Shown one piece after another: positions 9,537-18,757 of a DNA stretch of 64,000 nt (positions are counted from its first letter, which is position 1; every line of letters begins with the position of its first letter). This stretch comes from an uncultured bacterium (GTDB taxonomy: Bacteria; CSSED10-310; CALFER01). The DNA lies in assembly GCA_937951895.1 (NCBI GenBank), contig CALFER010000102.1:124001-188000 (forward strand). The letters are read 5' to 3'. Below the pieces are notes generated by a model. It had not been told where the DNA came from and did no database searches. It saw only the letters and a list, made by a program, of their open reading frames with translations. The position numbers and the translations under genes are program-made.

Positions 9537-10366
9537 CAGAGCGCATCCAGATACTCGGATGGCAACTTCGGCCAGAGATGGGTCAGTATCGCGATCATCT
9601 CCTCGTGTATCAGACCGTTGCTGGCAATGATCCTGGGCAATCCGATCTGCATCGCCGATCCGCTGAAATCGGTCACTCTTCCGCCGGCTTCGAGCACGAT
9701 CAGCCAACCCGCAGCAATATCCCAGGGTTTCAACCACCGCTCCCAGAATCCGTCGAGTCGTCCAGAGGCGACATAGGCGAGATCCAATGCAGCCGCTCCG
9801 GTACGTCTCAATCCCTGCGATCGTAAGCGGAATGCACAAAACTCACTCAGGTTGTTTTTCTCCAGTTCGCGAACGCGGTAAGGGAATCCGGTCGCGAGAA
9901 TACTTGATTCGAGCGTTCGTGAAGCAGAAACATGGCAGGGGATGCTGTTCAGCGAAGCACCGCGGGTGCGTTGAGCGACCCATAGTTCCTGAGTGACGGG
10001 ATGATGGATCAGTCCGAGCTGGGGTATTCCGGCATGCAGGAGTGCGATCGAGATACAGAAATGGGGGAATCCGTGTGCAAAGTTGGTCGTTCCGTCCAGC
10101 GGATCCACAACCCACATCCAGCAATCATCCCGTTCGACATGACCACTCGTTTCAGCCTCTTCTTCCGACATGACCGGGATATCCGGAGTCAGCTGTTGCA
10201 GGGCATCGAGAATGAAGCGTTCGGATGCGAGATCCGCTTCGGTGACCATGTTGAATTGTCCCTTGAAACGGATATTCAAGGGCCTTTCGAAATGATTGAT
10301 CAGCAACGTGCCGGCTTCGCGGATCACGCTATGACAAGCCTTTGATATACCCTCAAGTGATTCCAT
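9536..10366 (-). CDS. suhB: Inositol-1-monophosphatase family protein
   Basis: This is a Mg2+-dependent, Li+-sensitive phosphatase that hydrolyses inositol monophosphate or related sugar phosphates; in E. coli the homologue also joins the rRNA antitermination complex. The 276 residues carry both family signatures: WVVDPLDGTTNFAHGFP (residues about 85-101), with the metal-binding Asp residues, and WDIAAGWLIVLEAGG near residue 219. An upstream glutamate pair, MSEEEAE, supplies further metal ligands. The length is normal. It starts with ATG after AGGGAAAACG, 21 bases downstream of the RSH gene, and runs directly into the membrane protein gene. In this setting it could act on a sugar-phosphate intermediate of the envelope pathway, but that is speculation. 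Confidence 0.92.
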   Translation of the reverse strand: MESLEGISKACHSVIREAGTLLINHFERPLNIRFKGQFNMVTEADLASERFILDALQQLTPDIPVMSEEEAETSGHVERDDCWMWVVDPLDGTTNFAHGFPHFCISIALLHAGIPQLGLIHHPVTQELWVAQRTRGASLNSIPCHVSASRTLESSILATGFPYRVRELEKNNLSEFCAFRLRSQGLRRTGAAALDLAYVASGRLDGFWERWLKPWDIAAGWLIVLEAGGRVTDFSGSAMQIGLPRIIASNGLIHEEMIAILTHLWPKLPSEYLDAL

Positions 10367-10387
10367 CGTTTTCCCTGCAATCCCAGG

Positions 10388-12532
10388 CTATACCCGGTGT
10401 GCCCGTTGAACGCCTTTCATGCTCTCGAGCAACCGAATCAGAGCATCGATCTGCTCAACCGAAGAAATCTCGAGTTCGACTTCGATCACTCGATCCTTTC
10501 CGTGACGATCATAATGGAAATGATTGATCGTCATGTTTCGCCTGATGATTGTGCTCAGAATCCGATCAGCAATTGCGATATCCGGGTCGGTTCGAACGAC
10601 GATGCGGACCGGATGAAGGGTCGTTTCTTTCAGTGCCCACTTGACGACAAAAGTACGTTCCTCATCCCATTTCCGGGACTTCAATGCCGCACAATCCACC
10701 TTGTGGATCGAGAGTCCATGCCGCATGCTCTGAATCCCCAGAACTTCGTCTCCGGGGAGAGGGTTGCAGCATTGAGACAGTTTGAAGAATGCATCATGAA
10801 TATCGGTAATCTGAAGAACTTCTTTCGCGGTCGCTTTCCGTTTATTTCGAAGCAGAAAAAACTGCTTAAGCCGCGGGAGGATCGAGGTCTGATCGGAAAT
10901 GGACCGTTTGAAGTCTTCCGGTGAGATAAAGTGTGCGATCACCCGTCTCGGGGTCAGAATTCCGCGGCCGATTCGTGAGAAGAAATCATCGATATCATCT
11001 GAATTGAGCGCAGTGAGAACATCTTTGAAATTGGGGCGCTCCATAATGTCATCGAGATTCAGGTTGAAACGGGACATCTCGTTGAGCAAAATCGTTCGCC
11101 CGATTTGACAACTGCGAACTTTGCGCTGCGTCTCCAACCATTCCCGGATGGCCGCTCGTGCCCGCGGTGTTTTCACCCGCATCAGCCATTCGCTGGTGGG
11201 GTGTACCGACGGCGAGGTCAGGATGGTTACGACTGTTCCGTCCTTCAATTCGTCAAACCGATGCACCGTCTCCGTGTCCATCCTCGCTTCCGCGCAATGA
11301 TGCCCCAGTTCCGTGTGGATTCGGTAGGCGAAGTCGAGCACGATTGCATTCGATGGAAATCCAAAAACCTCGCCCTGAGGCGAGCACACGTAGATCTGGT
11401 CCTCGGATGCGATCTCCTTGATCCCCTTGAGAAAGCTCATGGAGTCCGGTTCATCCTCGAGGAGGTCTTTCAGCAACCCCATCCAGTTCTGAATGCCTTG
11501 ATTCTTGAGATTCGGGTCTTGTGCCAGAATGCCGTATTTTGAAACCAGAAGCATGTCATGGGTCATGATATGAATCGGGAAGGTTTTCTGATGGAATAGA
11601 ATGCTGGTGTGAATTGCCTGATATCCGTTGGAGCGGGGGATCGCGATGAAGTCCTGAATCGGTGAACCGGGCAATGGCGTGAAGTGCTCGTGGATCACCC
11701 CGAGAGCCATATAGCAATCTCGAGGTTGCTTCATCAGCACAACCAGATTGACGATCGGCGAGGCTTGGTTGATTTTCGAACGAATGGCGATCTCATAAGC
11801 AGAGGGATAATTCTCGGAAATGCTCGTGATCAGGCCTGCTCTCAAGAGCGCATCGTTGAGTTGGGATTTGAGATTTGAGACGTCGGTGGTGATCAATCCG
11901 CGGCTGATCGAGAGTCGATCCTTGTATTTGGAATACTGTTTCGGTTTGAGATATTTAAAGGAGAGTTCTTCCAGTTCACGTCGAATGATCGATAGTCCGA
12001 GACGATCAGCGAAGGGAGCATAGATCGCGAGTGTTTCCTCCGCCATTTTTTTACCGCTGGCTGGGCTGAGACTTTCGAGGGTTTTGATGTTATCCCATCG
12101 ATCGGCAAGTTTGATCAGGATCACTCGAACATCCTGAGTCGCTCCGATGATGATTTTTCGCATCGTTTCGCTCTGGGCCTGCCTCTTGTCCTTCGACTGA
12201 GCGATCGCAGCGCGTTTGATCTTGGTCAGCGCGTCGACCAGACCGGCTACTCCATCTCCGAAATGCGTTCGCAGATCTTCACCTCGGATATGGGTATCCT
12301 CGATCGTGTCGTGCAGAAGAGCCGCACAGATGACTTCCCAGTCGAGTTCCATGTCTGCCAGGCTGAATGCGACGGATAACGGGTGGATGATGTAAGGAAG
12401 ATTGTTCGTTTTCCGCCGTTGGCCGGCATGTGCGGTTTCTGCGAGATGATACGCTTCACGAATCATGTCGCTTTCCGTGGGATCATCACGGTATTGCTGG
12501 TATCGATTGAGTACATCCTCTATCTGGATCAT
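10388..12532 (-). CDS. rsh: RelA/SpoT-family protein, hydrolase-type with eroded synthetase site
   Basis: The 714 residues show the full RSH layout: HD hydrolase (1-190), synthetase-like domain (about 200-340), TGS (about 377-440), a Cys/His conserved segment (KLSQCCNPLPGDE) and a C-terminal ACT domain. The hydrolase ligands are present (H50, H74-D75, E78-D79, KLADRWDN). In the synthetase domain the G-loop DFIAIPRSNGYQ is kept. The usual GRPKHIYSIYRKM motif reads NYPSAYEIAIRSK, the catalytic DLxAIR motif reads NLVVLM, and ExQIRT reads PIHIMT. Those positions normally bind ATP, Mg2+ and GDP. The protein probably degrades but does not make (p)ppGpp. It lies between the GT4 and suhB genes. Confidence 0.9.
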   Translation of the reverse strand: MIQIEDVLNRYQQYRDDPTESDMIREAYHLAETAHAGQRRKTNNLPYIIHPLSVAFSLADMELDWEVICAALLHDTIEDTHIRGEDLRTHFGDGVAGLVDALTKIKRAAIAQSKDKRQAQSETMRKIIIGATQDVRVILIKLADRWDNIKTLESLSPASGKKMAEETLAIYAPFADRLGLSIIRRELEELSFKYLKPKQYSKYKDRLSISRGLITTDVSNLKSQLNDALLRAGLITSISENYPSAYEIAIRSKINQASPIVNLVVLMKQPRDCYMALGVIHEHFTPLPGSPIQDFIAIPRSNGYQAIHTSILFHQKTFPIHIMTHDMLLVSKYGILAQDPNLKNQGIQNWMGLLKDLLEDEPDSMSFLKGIKEIASEDQIYVCSPQGEVFGFPSNAIVLDFAYRIHTELGHHCAEARMDTETVHRFDELKDGTVVTILTSPSVHPTSEWLMRVKTPRARAAIREWLETQRKVRSCQIGRTILLNEMSRFNLNLDDIMERPNFKDVLTALNSDDIDDFFSRIGRGILTPRRVIAHFISPEDFKRSISDQTSILPRLKQFFLLRNKRKATAKEVLQITDIHDAFFKLSQCCNPLPGDEVLGIQSMRHGLSIHKVDCAALKSRKWDEERTFVVKWALKETTLHPVRIVVRTDPDIAIADRILSTIIRRNMTINHFHYDRHGKDRVIEVELEISSVEQIDALIRLLESMKGVQRAHRV

Positions 12533-12620
12533 TGGTGTCTTTCCCTAGGTTAAAAATAGAGAAGACGCGCATTCATTGCAAGAGACAAGGAAACGAATTT
12601 CAATGATGGATGATGAGGAG

Positions 12621-13760
12621 TTATCGCGAACGCGGCTGTTCAAGAAACTGCTCATAGACAGCTTCGACACGCCGCGAATGCGCCTGAATCGAATATTCGT
12701 TCTCGACATGCAGCCGAGCGTTTGCGGCCAGATGCTTCCGGAAGGATTCATCGTTCAACATCCGCAGGATGGCTTCGGCAAAACCGGCTGCATCGCGTGG
12801 AGGAACGAGCAGTCCCAGTTCCTCGGATGAAACGATTTCCGGTATTCCACCGACCCGGGATGCCACAATCGGAGTGCCGATGGCCATGGCTTCGAGAAGG
12901 ACCCGGCCGAATGCCTCGACACGCGAAGGTGTCACAAGAAGATCCAGGTCCGCCATCACGTTGGGGATATCATGCCTGAAACCGGTAAAAATCACCCGAT
13001 CAGCGATGCCCAATTCGGATACCAGAGATTGCATTCTGATGGTGAACGAACGGGGGCGATCGGGGCCGACAATCGCAAATCTGGTTGAGGGATGCTGTTT
13101 CAGAATGATGGCCGCAGCTCGTAAAAACTCTTCGACCCCCTTGTGCTCGCTGACCGGCCCGACCATCCCGACCAAAAACGCATCCTCGGCAATTCCGCAT
13201 GATTTCCGAAACCGTCCGGGATCCGTCGGCTGGAATTTCGTGACATCCAGGCCATTGGGAATAACCATGAATCGATCGTGCACTTCGGGAATATCCGAAA
13301 AGATAGCTCGCTGGGATTCGGATACTGCGATGATCCGGTCTGCGCGATGCATGAGATACGCTCGCATTTTCCAGGCCGGGAGTTGTTCTTTGGGGCGTGA
13401 ACAGCGGAAATGGCTGATGGCGGGTAATCCCAGGAATCGTGCAGTCAGATAGGCGTAGGGAAAAGACCAGAATTCGTTGCTATGCCAGAGTTCCACATGC
13501 TCCTGCCGACATAGTTTAACGAGCGATCGAAGGGCGAAGGGGACCAGAATCCAATGCTTCCCCTTGCGCCAGTTGCCGAATCGGACAATTCGATAATCGA
13601 CGTCGATCTGGACGAGACGATCGGTCAATGGACCCTGTTTCGGGCAAACCACAATTGGTCGATACCGTGTCCTGTCGAGATGAATCAATAATTCGATCAG
13701 GCTGATACGGGCACCGAGAAGCTCGACCGAAGGCGTGATGTAGCAGATCGTATGTGGCAT
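12621..13760 (-). CDS. Glycosyltransferase family 4 protein
   Basis: This is a 379-residue GT-B fold glycosyltransferase that would transfer a sugar from a nucleotide donor to a lipid-linked acceptor at the cytoplasmic face of the membrane. The N-terminal half includes VELLGARISLIELL. The C-terminal donor-binding half shows VGMVGPVSEHKGVEEFL and the EAFGRVLLEAMAIGTPIVAS signature with the E-x7-E pair typical of GT4. The start ATG at 13760 has no strong Shine-Dalgarno sequence. It lies 76 bases downstream of the pyrophosphatase gene and 88 upstream of the RSH gene. Donor and acceptor cannot be read from sequence. Confidence 0.9.
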   Translation of the reverse strand: MPHTICYITPSVELLGARISLIELLIHLDRTRYRPIVVCPKQGPLTDRLVQIDVDYRIVRFGNWRKGKHWILVPFALRSLVKLCRQEHVELWHSNEFWSFPYAYLTARFLGLPAISHFRCSRPKEQLPAWKMRAYLMHRADRIIAVSESQRAIFSDIPEVHDRFMVIPNGLDVTKFQPTDPGRFRKSCGIAEDAFLVGMVGPVSEHKGVEEFLRAAAIILKQHPSTRFAIVGPDRPRSFTIRMQSLVSELGIADRVIFTGFRHDIPNVMADLDLLVTPSRVEAFGRVLLEAMAIGTPIVASRVGGIPEIVSSEELGLLVPPRDAAGFAEAILRMLNDESFRKHLAANARLHVENEYSIQAHSRRVEAVYEQFLEQPRSR

Positions 13761-13836
13761 GTGTTTACTTGTTGTTGTGATTGAAAAGGCACTCCACTCC
13801 GGTTTGAGAAAGTTGGAACTTGTCTCCAGATGCGGT

Positions 13837-16149
13837 TTATCCGAAAAGCGGAGCGATTACAAGAGCCACGATACTCATCAGCTTGATCAGTATGTTCATC
13901 GCTGGGCCTGATGTGTCCTTGAATGGATCTCCAACGGTATCTCCGACAACCGCCGCATGATGGGCTTCCGATCCTTTGCCTCCAAGATTGCCCTGCTCGA
14001 TCCACTTCTTCGCGTTATCCCATGCACCGCCTCCGTTGGCCATCATCAGAGCGAGAACCACGCCGGTCACGGTTGCGCCGGCAAGCATCCCTCCCAGAGC
14101 CGCAGGACCCAGCAGGAATCCGATCACGACCGGTGACACCACCGCGGTCATCCCCGGAATGACCATCTCCCGAATGGCTGCGCGCGTCGAGATGTCGATG
14201 CACTTTCCCGGATCCGGCTTGGCCGTTCCTTCCATCAGTCCCGGAATCTCCTTGAACTGCCTGCGGATTTCCTTGATCATCTCGAAAGCTGCGCGGCCGA
14301 CCGAGGTCATGGTCTTCGCGGCAATGAAGAAGGGCAATACGCCTCCGATGAGGAGGCCGATAATGACGTTCGGATCCATGATGTTGATGACAAAGCCCTC
14401 AACATTGATCGTGACGGTCTGCGTGAAGGCTGAAAACAACGCCAGCGCGGTGAGTGCTGCGGAACCGATGGCAAAACCTTTACCGATCGCAGCCGTGGTG
14501 TTTCCGAGCGAATCGAGACCGTCCGTGATTTTTCGGACTTCGGGGCCAAGACCTGCCATTTCGGAAATCCCTCCGGCATTATCGGCTATCGGTCCGTAGG
14601 CATCCACGCTCATCGTGATGCCGGTCGTAGCCAGCATCCCGACAGCTGCAATGGCAATCCCATAAAGACCTCCAAGCTGATACGACATGAAAATCGCCAG
14701 GCAGATGGTGAGCACCGGCAAGGCGACAGACTCCATTCCGATTGCTAATCCGGTGATGATATTGGTCGCGGATCCGGTCGAAGAACTTTCAGCAATTCTC
14801 TGGATCGGCTTGCCGGAGGTGTAATACTCCGTGAACAAGCCGATCAGAATCCCGCAGCCGCATCCAAACACAATGGCCAGCCAGAGCGGGAACCCCGTTT
14901 TGAATCCGAAGAGCGTCCAGGCGACACCGAGAGCCAGAACGATCATGGCAGCGGCGGCGACATATGTCGTCAGGCGTAGCACCGAAGCCGGATCTTTGCG
15001 CTGAAAAATCCTGGCGGATGTAAAGCCGAGCATCGATGCGAACAATCCAAACATGGCGACAAGCAACGGGAAAAGCATGTAGTGATACGCAATTCCCGGC
15101 ATCGTCGCTCCGATGGCAATCGCAGCGATGATCGAACCGACATAGGACTCGAAGATGTCCGCTCCCATGCCGGCAACATCGCCGACATTGTCTCCGACAT
15201 TATCGGCGATCACTCCGGGATTTCTCGGATCATCTTCCGGTATCCCGGCCTCGACCTTTCCCACGAGATCAGCGCCGACATCCGCTGTTTTCGTGTAGAT
15301 ACCACCTCCCACACGGGCAAACAAGGCTATCGAACTCGCACCCATGGCGAAACCATTTATATATTGTGCTGTCTGGGGACTCCCGAAAAGATAAAATGCG
15401 ATGCCGACTCCGAACAATCCGAGCGATGCGACGGATAGCCCCATCACTTCACCACCCAGGAAGGCCACGAAGAGCGCTTTGGCCTGTCCCGAACTGCGAG
15501 CGGCTTCTGCCGTTTTGACATTGGCTTTGGTGGCCGCTTCCATGCCGAAATATCCCGCGAACATGGAGCAAAGCGCTCCAGCGAGGAACGTAAATCCGGT
15601 CGCCAGGTCCAAGAACAGAACGAGCAGCACGAACACGATCCCAACAAAACGGACAAGATAGGAATACTCCCGCTTCAGAAACACCATCGCTCCCTGATGG
15701 ATCATGTCTGATAACTCGCGCATCGTCTCAAGTCCCGACGGAAGCTTGACGAGATACAGATAGAATACAAAGGCGACAGCCAGTCCGAGAAGCCCGGCAA
15801 GTGGCGCATACCCGGCGATGCGGTATCCAGTTTTTACGAACTTCTCAGCGTCACCAAAGTTACCAACTCGATCTCGGATCGATAACTTGACCGTATATCC
15901 ACCCGGCTGCGCATAGACGTGAGATGGCGCTTCTTCCTCGGACGACTGACCATCTCCGAAATCCCACTGATACGTGACTGGTGATTCGATCCGTGTCGAA
16001 TCCATGTCCACTGAGAATCGATAGGATTGATGATCGATTTTCTCCCGAGCGATCTCGACGTCGATCTTTTTCGGTCCGATCTGTTCCTTTGAACATCCCA
16101 TCAGCGAAAACAGGATGATCAATGTAATCAAGACTCCAATTTTTCTCAC
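13837..16149 (-). CDS. hppA: Membrane pyrophosphatase with N-terminal lipoprotein/PKD module
   Basis: This is an ion-pumping integral-membrane pyrophosphatase (770 residues). From about residue 110 it has the normal helix bundle with all acidic substrate motifs: GGGIYTKTADVGADLVGK, DNVGDNVGDVAG and, near the end, VVGDTVGDPFKDTSGPA. The segment GNTTAAIGKG has Ala where potassium-independent enzymes have Lys, so it is probably K+-dependent. The glutamate in DIFESYVG sits at the position used by Na+ pumps and some H+ pumps, so the ion is undecided. The first 108 residues are extra: a signal with lipobox LMGC (Cys19) and a PKD fold (TYQWDFGDG, GGYTVKLSI). It starts with GTG after CAGGAG. A possible promoter is TTGACC (16252-16257) with TATTTT (16228-16233). 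Confidence 0.93.
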   Translation of the reverse strand: MRKIGVLITLIILFSLMGCSKEQIGPKKIDVEIAREKIDHQSYRFSVDMDSTRIESPVTYQWDFGDGQSSEEEAPSHVYAQPGGYTVKLSIRDRVGNFGDAEKFVKTGYRIAGYAPLAGLLGLAVAFVFYLYLVKLPSGLETMRELSDMIHQGAMVFLKREYSYLVRFVGIVFVLLVLFLDLATGFTFLAGALCSMFAGYFGMEAATKANVKTAEAARSSGQAKALFVAFLGGEVMGLSVASLGLFGVGIAFYLFGSPQTAQYINGFAMGASSIALFARVGGGIYTKTADVGADLVGKVEAGIPEDDPRNPGVIADNVGDNVGDVAGMGADIFESYVGSIIAAIAIGATMPGIAYHYMLFPLLVAMFGLFASMLGFTSARIFQRKDPASVLRLTTYVAAAAMIVLALGVAWTLFGFKTGFPLWLAIVFGCGCGILIGLFTEYYTSGKPIQRIAESSSTGSATNIITGLAIGMESVALPVLTICLAIFMSYQLGGLYGIAIAAVGMLATTGITMSVDAYGPIADNAGGISEMAGLGPEVRKITDGLDSLGNTTAAIGKGFAIGSAALTALALFSAFTQTVTINVEGFVINIMDPNVIIGLLIGGVLPFFIAAKTMTSVGRAAFEMIKEIRRQFKEIPGLMEGTAKPDPGKCIDISTRAAIREMVIPGMTAVVSPVVIGFLLGPAALGGMLAGATVTGVVLALMMANGGGAWDNAKKWIEQGNLGGKGSEAHHAAVVGDTVGDPFKDTSGPAMNILIKLMSIVALVIAPLFG

Positions 16150-16227
16150 GCGTGTATTCTCCTGAGCCTTCGGATTTGCTTGGAAACTGGGCAGGCCGCT
16201 TCACAGCCTGCATGATATAGACACATC

Positions 16228-16257
16228 AAAATAACATCCCGATTCGCTGCAGGTCAA
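16228..16257 (-). promoter_or_regulatory. Candidate sigma-70 promoter for hppA
   Basis: On the minus strand TTGACC (16252-16257) and TATTTT (16228-16233) are separated by 18 bases, about 80 bases before the GTG start. This is a moderate consensus match in a 143-base intergenic gap. It would serve the pyrophosphatase and possibly everything down to rqcH. Confidence 0.4.
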
Positions 16258-16292
16258 GATGAACCAACAGCTCACAACCTGTCGGAATCCGT

Positions 16293-18530
16293 TCAGGCTT
16301 TCAGAATGACAACCATGCTGAAGACGGCGGCTGCAGCGGAACCGATCAGTGCCAGGATGATGAACCCGAGCTGGATCCGCAGAGATGACCACCTGCCCCA
16401 TAACCCCCGTGCGGCATGTTCGATCATTGATCGCAGCATCGATCTCACGGAGTCGATACTCACCAATATCCGAGCTCGCTGGATCTCGATGGTGCGGTTC
16501 GCCTTCCACTCAGGCTGACTTCTTCGCAGATGATGCGGTACCCCCTCCCGCGTGATCAGACGCACAACTTGATTCGACTCGGGACGTAGCCGAAAACCCT
16601 GATTTTCACGTACCTTGATCTGAACTCCCCTGGAGGAGGTCACCAGCAATCCTGCACGAATGCCAGGCTCCGACTCAATCGCTCCATCGACCTGAATCCA
16701 GTCTATCCCGAACGAGATAATCCTTCGGTCGTCGCTTCCCGATACCTGAAATGGGGATTCGGCCGAATCGCTTCGAAACAGAAGCTCGGCGAATGACCGA
16801 GCCGGCAACGGACGCCCGATGCATGTAATCTCGCTCCAACCTGCAACGGGATTCGATCGATGCACCCGATTTCCATCCAGATATATTTCCAGTGTCCGAT
16901 CGGTCTTGTTTTCATATAAAAACGGGACGAGTCTGATCCGGAATCGATAATCACGCGACTCCAGCAGAGGAATCCGGACCACAGCTTCTGTTCGAAACCA
17001 AACATGTTCGGCGTTCTCGTCCGGATACCAGCCGTCATCCATGAATACTCTGGTTTCGGGCATGCCGAGATCCAGGAAGATGCGGGATGAAGACGGCTCG
17101 GCCCAGAGGCAATTCGACAGGGCCTTCAATGTTGGCTTCTTGTCGAGATCCGGTAGATGGAAGTGGGGATACCAGCCGGACCACGTCGCGATCTGGTCGC
17201 CCGGTATCAAAAAGAGCAGGAATGCTGTCGGAAGGAGGGAACGAGACACCTTTGTGTGTACGAAACTCAAAAGGCCATTGAAGACGATAAACGCGAGAAA
17301 CGGCAGAAACGGGTACAGATACCGGCCCTGAACAGCTTCCTGATCGGCGAAACCGCGCAGAACTGTCGCGGAAAACCCCAAAAAAACGATCGCGAAGGAG
17401 ATAATGAGCGCAGATCGTCCCTTCCGCGTTGTCTCCCGTATCGCCCGGAAAATGAGTCCTGCTGAGAGTACGGCAAACATACTGAAGCAATAGATTGCGG
17501 ATCGACTGACGGGAACGGTCAGCCATCCGAATCCCGTAAAAAAAGTCTTGAGAAGAGTCACAAGCAGTGGCCAGATCCGTCCGGGATTCGCAGCGAGATT
17601 GGCTGCTCCACTCCATTCGTTGGCGAACTCCTGATGCATCAATCCAGGGTTGATACCCAGATTGAAGTGAATCAGAGCGCTGATCACCAGACAGACAGAG
17701 ACAAGACCAGCAAGCAGCATCCACAGCCATCGAATCTGCTTCTCCCTGCGCTGATCCCTGAGAGCGGTGAATACACGATAACAAGCGATTGGAATCATGA
17801 TCAGCAGGATTCGCCAGTGGGTCAGCAGCGAACTCGCTACCCAAACCCAGAACAACGTCTTCCTGAACAGCGTACCGGCAGGATGATTGACAAGCAGCCA
17901 GAGGCCAAATGAAGCCAGCGCAAATGACCAGGCTTCAGTGTTCACGGTGCAGCAGGAATATAGAAATCCAGGGATATGCACGAGGATCAGCGTGATTACG
18001 GCGGCATTGAATCGATCGCGCGATGCGGCACGCGTCATGGACAGAAACGTCATGCCCAGGCCGAACAGCATGAGCACCCCGTTGAACAGACGTATCATCA
18101 TCAGGTGTGCAACAAGATTGAAACTCCACAGGTGCGTGGCAAAACCTGCGAGCATGTAATACAACGGAGATCGCCCGATCTTTGAAGGTGCGACGTCGAG
18201 AAATGGAGTCGATGTGAAGTCGCTCGGCAGCGGGATCGGTTGCGGCATTCCGATCAGACTCCAGAAGCGAAATGCTTCCATGGATGCCAGAATCCGCTGT
18301 TGAACGCCGGGATCGCCGGTCTCAGGTGGATGAAACGGGAAACCTCGACCATGAAGCAGAACAGTCTCGTAGTGCGTCGTTTCGTCCGCAGATTGCCAGG
18401 GCGGGACTGCGCCGACAATCAGCAAACCTTTCAGTGCGGCGACCAGAAGGATCAGCGCACAGAGAGCTGCTCCCGCGACTCGACGTGTCTGCGGATTCTC
18501 ATTCGGTTTCATCTTTGTCGCATTCCGCAT
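16293..18530 (-). CDS. Polytopic membrane protein, DUF2142-like
   Basis: This is a 745-residue membrane protein with about eleven hydrophobic helices in the first 470 residues, a soluble region of probable beta-sandwich fold (about 490-690) and one C-terminal helix. The loop PPWQSADETTHYET near residue 43 resembles the PPFQSPDE-type motif of DUF2142 predicted membrane proteins, which are usually encoded in polysaccharide loci and are likely GT-C glycosyltransferases. It starts with ATG at 18530 after GAGG; a second Met at residue 7 is possible. It is the first gene of the minus-strand envelope block, 143 bases before hppA. It looks functionally related to, but not closely similar to, the paralogous pair at 3103-9536. 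Confidence 0.7.
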   Translation of the reverse strand: MRNATKMKPNENPQTRRVAGAALCALILLVAALKGLLIVGAVPPWQSADETTHYETVLLHGRGFPFHPPETGDPGVQQRILASMEAFRFWSLIGMPQPIPLPSDFTSTPFLDVAPSKIGRSPLYYMLAGFATHLWSFNLVAHLMMIRLFNGVLMLFGLGMTFLSMTRAASRDRFNAAVITLILVHIPGFLYSCCTVNTEAWSFALASFGLWLLVNHPAGTLFRKTLFWVWVASSLLTHWRILLIMIPIACYRVFTALRDQRREKQIRWLWMLLAGLVSVCLVISALIHFNLGINPGLMHQEFANEWSGAANLAANPGRIWPLLVTLLKTFFTGFGWLTVPVSRSAIYCFSMFAVLSAGLIFRAIRETTRKGRSALIISFAIVFLGFSATVLRGFADQEAVQGRYLYPFLPFLAFIVFNGLLSFVHTKVSRSLLPTAFLLFLIPGDQIATWSGWYPHFHLPDLDKKPTLKALSNCLWAEPSSSRIFLDLGMPETRVFMDDGWYPDENAEHVWFRTEAVVRIPLLESRDYRFRIRLVPFLYENKTDRTLEIYLDGNRVHRSNPVAGWSEITCIGRPLPARSFAELLFRSDSAESPFQVSGSDDRRIISFGIDWIQVDGAIESEPGIRAGLLVTSSRGVQIKVRENQGFRLRPESNQVVRLITREGVPHHLRRSQPEWKANRTIEIQRARILVSIDSVRSMLRSMIEHAARGLWGRWSSLRIQLGFIILALIGSAAAAVFSMVVILKA

Positions 18531-18576
18531 CCCGGATTCCTCGCGCGACGGTCCGTGTCATCCTGATAATCATCAA

Positions 18577-18705
18577 TCGAGCAGCTCGAATATACAGACG
18601 GGAGTGTCATTAATAAAGCGTGAATCGGGTTGATCGAGACCCTTTCTGCGAAACCGCTTTCCGGGAGCTTCTTATCTTGATGATTTCCCGCAGATTGATT
18701 AAATT
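18577..18705. promoter_or_regulatory. Divergent promoter region with palindrome
   Basis: The 227-base gap between two divergent genes contains a 13-base palindrome, TCGAGC-A-GCTCGA (18577-18589). It abuts a minus-strand -10-like TATATT (18589-18594). Towards the plus-strand gene, TTGATG (18677-18682) and TAAATT (18700-18705) are 17 bases apart. All matches are weak individually; the palindrome over the -10 is the most suggestive element. Confidence 0.35.
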
Positions 18706-18757
18706 ACATTTATAACCCGGCCGTACAGAGAGCACACGGATGCTTCGGAGGAGAGCC

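Noticed and set aside
9537..9839. 101-residue N-terminal extension of the membrane protein ending at 6405
   Set aside because: It lies entirely within suhB, has no ribosome binding site, and its composition is unlike a membrane protein start. The ATG at 9536 overlapping the suhB stop is the better start.
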